A DNA stretch of 6,508 nt, from contig NZ_RIZI01000090.1 in NCBI RefSeq assembly GCF_003721225.1, positions 1-6,508 of the forward strand, read 5' to 3'. A program made the translations under genes and the position numbers. Shown here piece after piece: positions 5,686 to 6,508 of this stretch (positions are counted from its first letter, which is position 1; every line of letters starts with the position of its first letter). The notes beneath the pieces are model-generated. The model was not told where the DNA came from. It saw only the letters and a list, made by a program, of their open reading frames with translations, and searched no databases. Source of the DNA: Acidithiobacillus sulfuriphilus. GTDB taxonomy: Bacteria > Pseudomonadota > Gammaproteobacteria > Acidithiobacillales > Acidithiobacillaceae.

Positions 5686-6327
5686 ATGGCTGCCGTAATC
5701 TCGGAACGCAATACCCACGATGCCGAACTGAGCCGGGCCCGGGAGGCATTGGCCAGCCTGGTCAACAATGGCGACCTCGACCGCCTCGTCCATCTCGCCC
5801 GCCTGATCGGCTCCGCCCAGGATGCCATGAATGACGAGATGGTCACGCGCCTCTCCGCCATGGCCGGTGACGGCCTGGACCTCCTGGACCGGGTGAACCA
5901 CTCCGGCGTGGTCAAGGCCCTGCCGGCCATCACCGCCCTGGTGGAAAACGGCGACCTGGAGCGGCTCGTCCACCTCGCGCGCCTGGCCGGCGCCGCCCAG
6001 GACTCCCTCAACGACGAGATGGTCACCCGCCTGGCGGGCATGGCGGGGGACGCCCTTTGCCTGGTGGACCGCATCACGCGCACGGGCGCGGTGGAACGCC
6101 TGCTGGGGGTGGCCGAACAGGTCGAAAAAACCCATGTCCTGACGGACTTCCTGCAGTGCCTCGCCGGCGCCGCCGCCGAAGCCGCCCAGGCGCCCATGCC
6201 CAAGGGCGGCATCGGCGGCCTCTGGGAGATCGTCAAACAACCAGAAACCCAGCAGACCATCCAGTTCCTCATGCTGGTGGGCAAACACTTCCGCAGTTGC
6301 CGCCTCGCGCATCCTGCCGAACCATAG
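5686..6327 (+). CDS. DUF1641-domain protein with internal 60-residue duplication
   Basis: A 213-residue, mostly helical, probably soluble protein. The C-terminal stretch GGLWEIVKQPETQQTIQFLMLVGK (177-200) matches the short DUF1641 signature (GG-W-lL-dP-vQ--l-FLl). No catalytic motif is visible. Residues 21-80 and 81-140 are a tandem duplication with 38 of 60 identical positions, including NGDL-RLVHLARL and NDEMVTRL in both copies. Cysteines occur at 125, 158 and 205. Translation should be efficient: AAGGAGGT sits six bases before the ATG and directly after the SQR-type stop, with 12 bases between the genes. DUF1641 genes are found beside SQR-type and formate dehydrogenase-type oxidoreductases in other organisms, so an accessory, assembly or membrane-docking role for the flavoprotein is a reasonable inference; no biochemical function is established here. 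It is the last gene of the operon, followed by a terminator-like hairpin. Confidence 0.85.
   Translation: MAAVISERNTHDAELSRAREALASLVNNGDLDRLVHLARLIGSAQDAMNDEMVTRLSAMAGDGLDLLDRVNHSGVVKALPAITALVENGDLERLVHLARLAGAAQDSLNDEMVTRLAGMAGDALCLVDRITRTGAVERLLGVAEQVEKTHVLTDFLQCLAGAAAEAAQAPMPKGGIGGLWEIVKQPETQQTIQFLMLVGKHFRSCRLAHPAEP
5746..6105 (+). repeat. In-frame tandem duplication inside the DUF1641 gene (2 x 180 bases)
   Basis: Copies at 5746-5925 and 5926-6105 encode residues 21-80 and 81-140 in exact 60-residue register with no indels. 38 of 60 residues are identical and many differences are conservative (D/E, V/I, S/A). Nucleotide copies differ at many third positions, so the duplication is old and kept by selection rather than recent slippage. 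Confidence 0.85.
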
Positions 6328-6339
6328 GGTCTTACTCGT

Positions 6340-6373
6340 CCCGCTTGGCGCCTTCGCAAGGGGGCGTCTTTTT
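6340..6373 (+). terminator. Probable rho-independent terminator of the sulfur operon
   Basis: Thirteen bases after the DUF1641 stop, CCCGCTTG pairs with CAAGGGGG (one G-G mismatch, nine-base loop); an alternative fold pairs CCTT with AAGG further in. This is followed after GCGTC by five T residues at 6369-6373. Stem imperfections lower confidence. A second perfect stem, CCGGGG (6376-6381) with CCCCGG (6392-6397), follows immediately and lacks a T-run. Confidence 0.6.
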
Positions 6374-6508
6374 ATCCGGGGCATGGCAAGACCCCGGAAA
6401 CGAGAGCTGCCAACCCGCTTCACGCCATGGCCGCATTCCCGGAAAACGGCGATGGGATGGTCGGATAAACGCGGTACACGTGGCGGTGGTATGAGTTCGG
6501 ACGCTGCG
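6374..6508. other. Downstream sequence with no supported gene
   Basis: Apart from the hairpin at 6376-6397, nothing is convincing. An ATG at 6491 opens a frame reading MSSDAA to the window edge, with only a poor GGCGGTGG upstream. It could be the start of the next gene but cannot be judged here. Confidence 0.3.

Noticed and set aside
5665..6423. 252-residue minus-strand frame opposite the DUF1641 gene
   Set aside because: Its repeats merely mirror the duplication on the coding strand, and the DUF1641 reading has a recognisable domain and a strong Shine-Dalgarno site.
1..6508. CRISPR arrays, tRNA or rRNA genes, insertion sequences
   Set aside because: No regularly spaced repeats, tRNA-like T-loop patterns, rRNA segments, transposase motifs or terminal inverted repeats were seen on reading both strands.

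Overview
The window looks like chromosomal DNA of a chemolithotrophic sulfur-oxidising proteobacterium. The reasons are the moderately high G+C, the strong Shine-Dalgarno sites, the sigma-54 regulatory layout, and a DsrE / TusA / SQR-type gene set whose flavoprotein lines up with the Acidithiobacillus ferrooxidans sulfide:quinone reductase around all three redox cysteines. Acidithiobacillus or a close relative is my best guess from gene content, but the genus cannot be fixed from this sequence alone.

Layout. Positions 1-50 may hold the last 15 codons of a plus-strand gene, followed by about 340 bases with no convincing gene. On the minus strand from about 1906 down to 388 lie an intact aldo/keto reductase and, directly behind it, a short-chain dehydrogenase (SDR) fragment that has lost its N-terminal nucleotide-binding half. 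The 348-base gap upstream of the reductase carries a 20-base palindrome inside a plausible sigma-70 promoter, which looks like a repressor operator. Next, also on the minus strand (3595 to 2255), is a sigma-54 activator with a PAS sensor domain containing a distinctive Cys/His cluster, an AAA+ domain and a Fis-type helix-turn-helix.

Divergent from the activator is a four-gene operon on the plus strand (3865-6327): a DsrE-family protein, TusA, an SQR-type FAD oxidoreductase and a DUF1641 protein with an internal 60-residue duplication. A stem-loop with a T-run follows. The 269-base divergent intergenic region reads as a textbook sigma-54 control region. In order it has two perfect TGTCATGACA palindromes, an AT-rich stretch with a perfect IHF consensus, a -24/-12 promoter, a Shine-Dalgarno site and the first ATG.

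Working model (inference): the PAS activator senses a redox or sulfur signal through its cysteines, binds the TGTCATGACA sites and switches on the operon with IHF and sigma-54. The flavoprotein would oxidise sulfide or another reduced sulfur species and pass electrons to quinone. TusA and DsrE would carry the resulting sulfane sulfur as persulfide or thiosulfonate to cytoplasmic oxidation. The DUF1641 protein would be an accessory or membrane-docking partner. The parts belong to known families. The signal sensed, the DUF1641 role and the coupling of this set to this regulator are what deserve attention.
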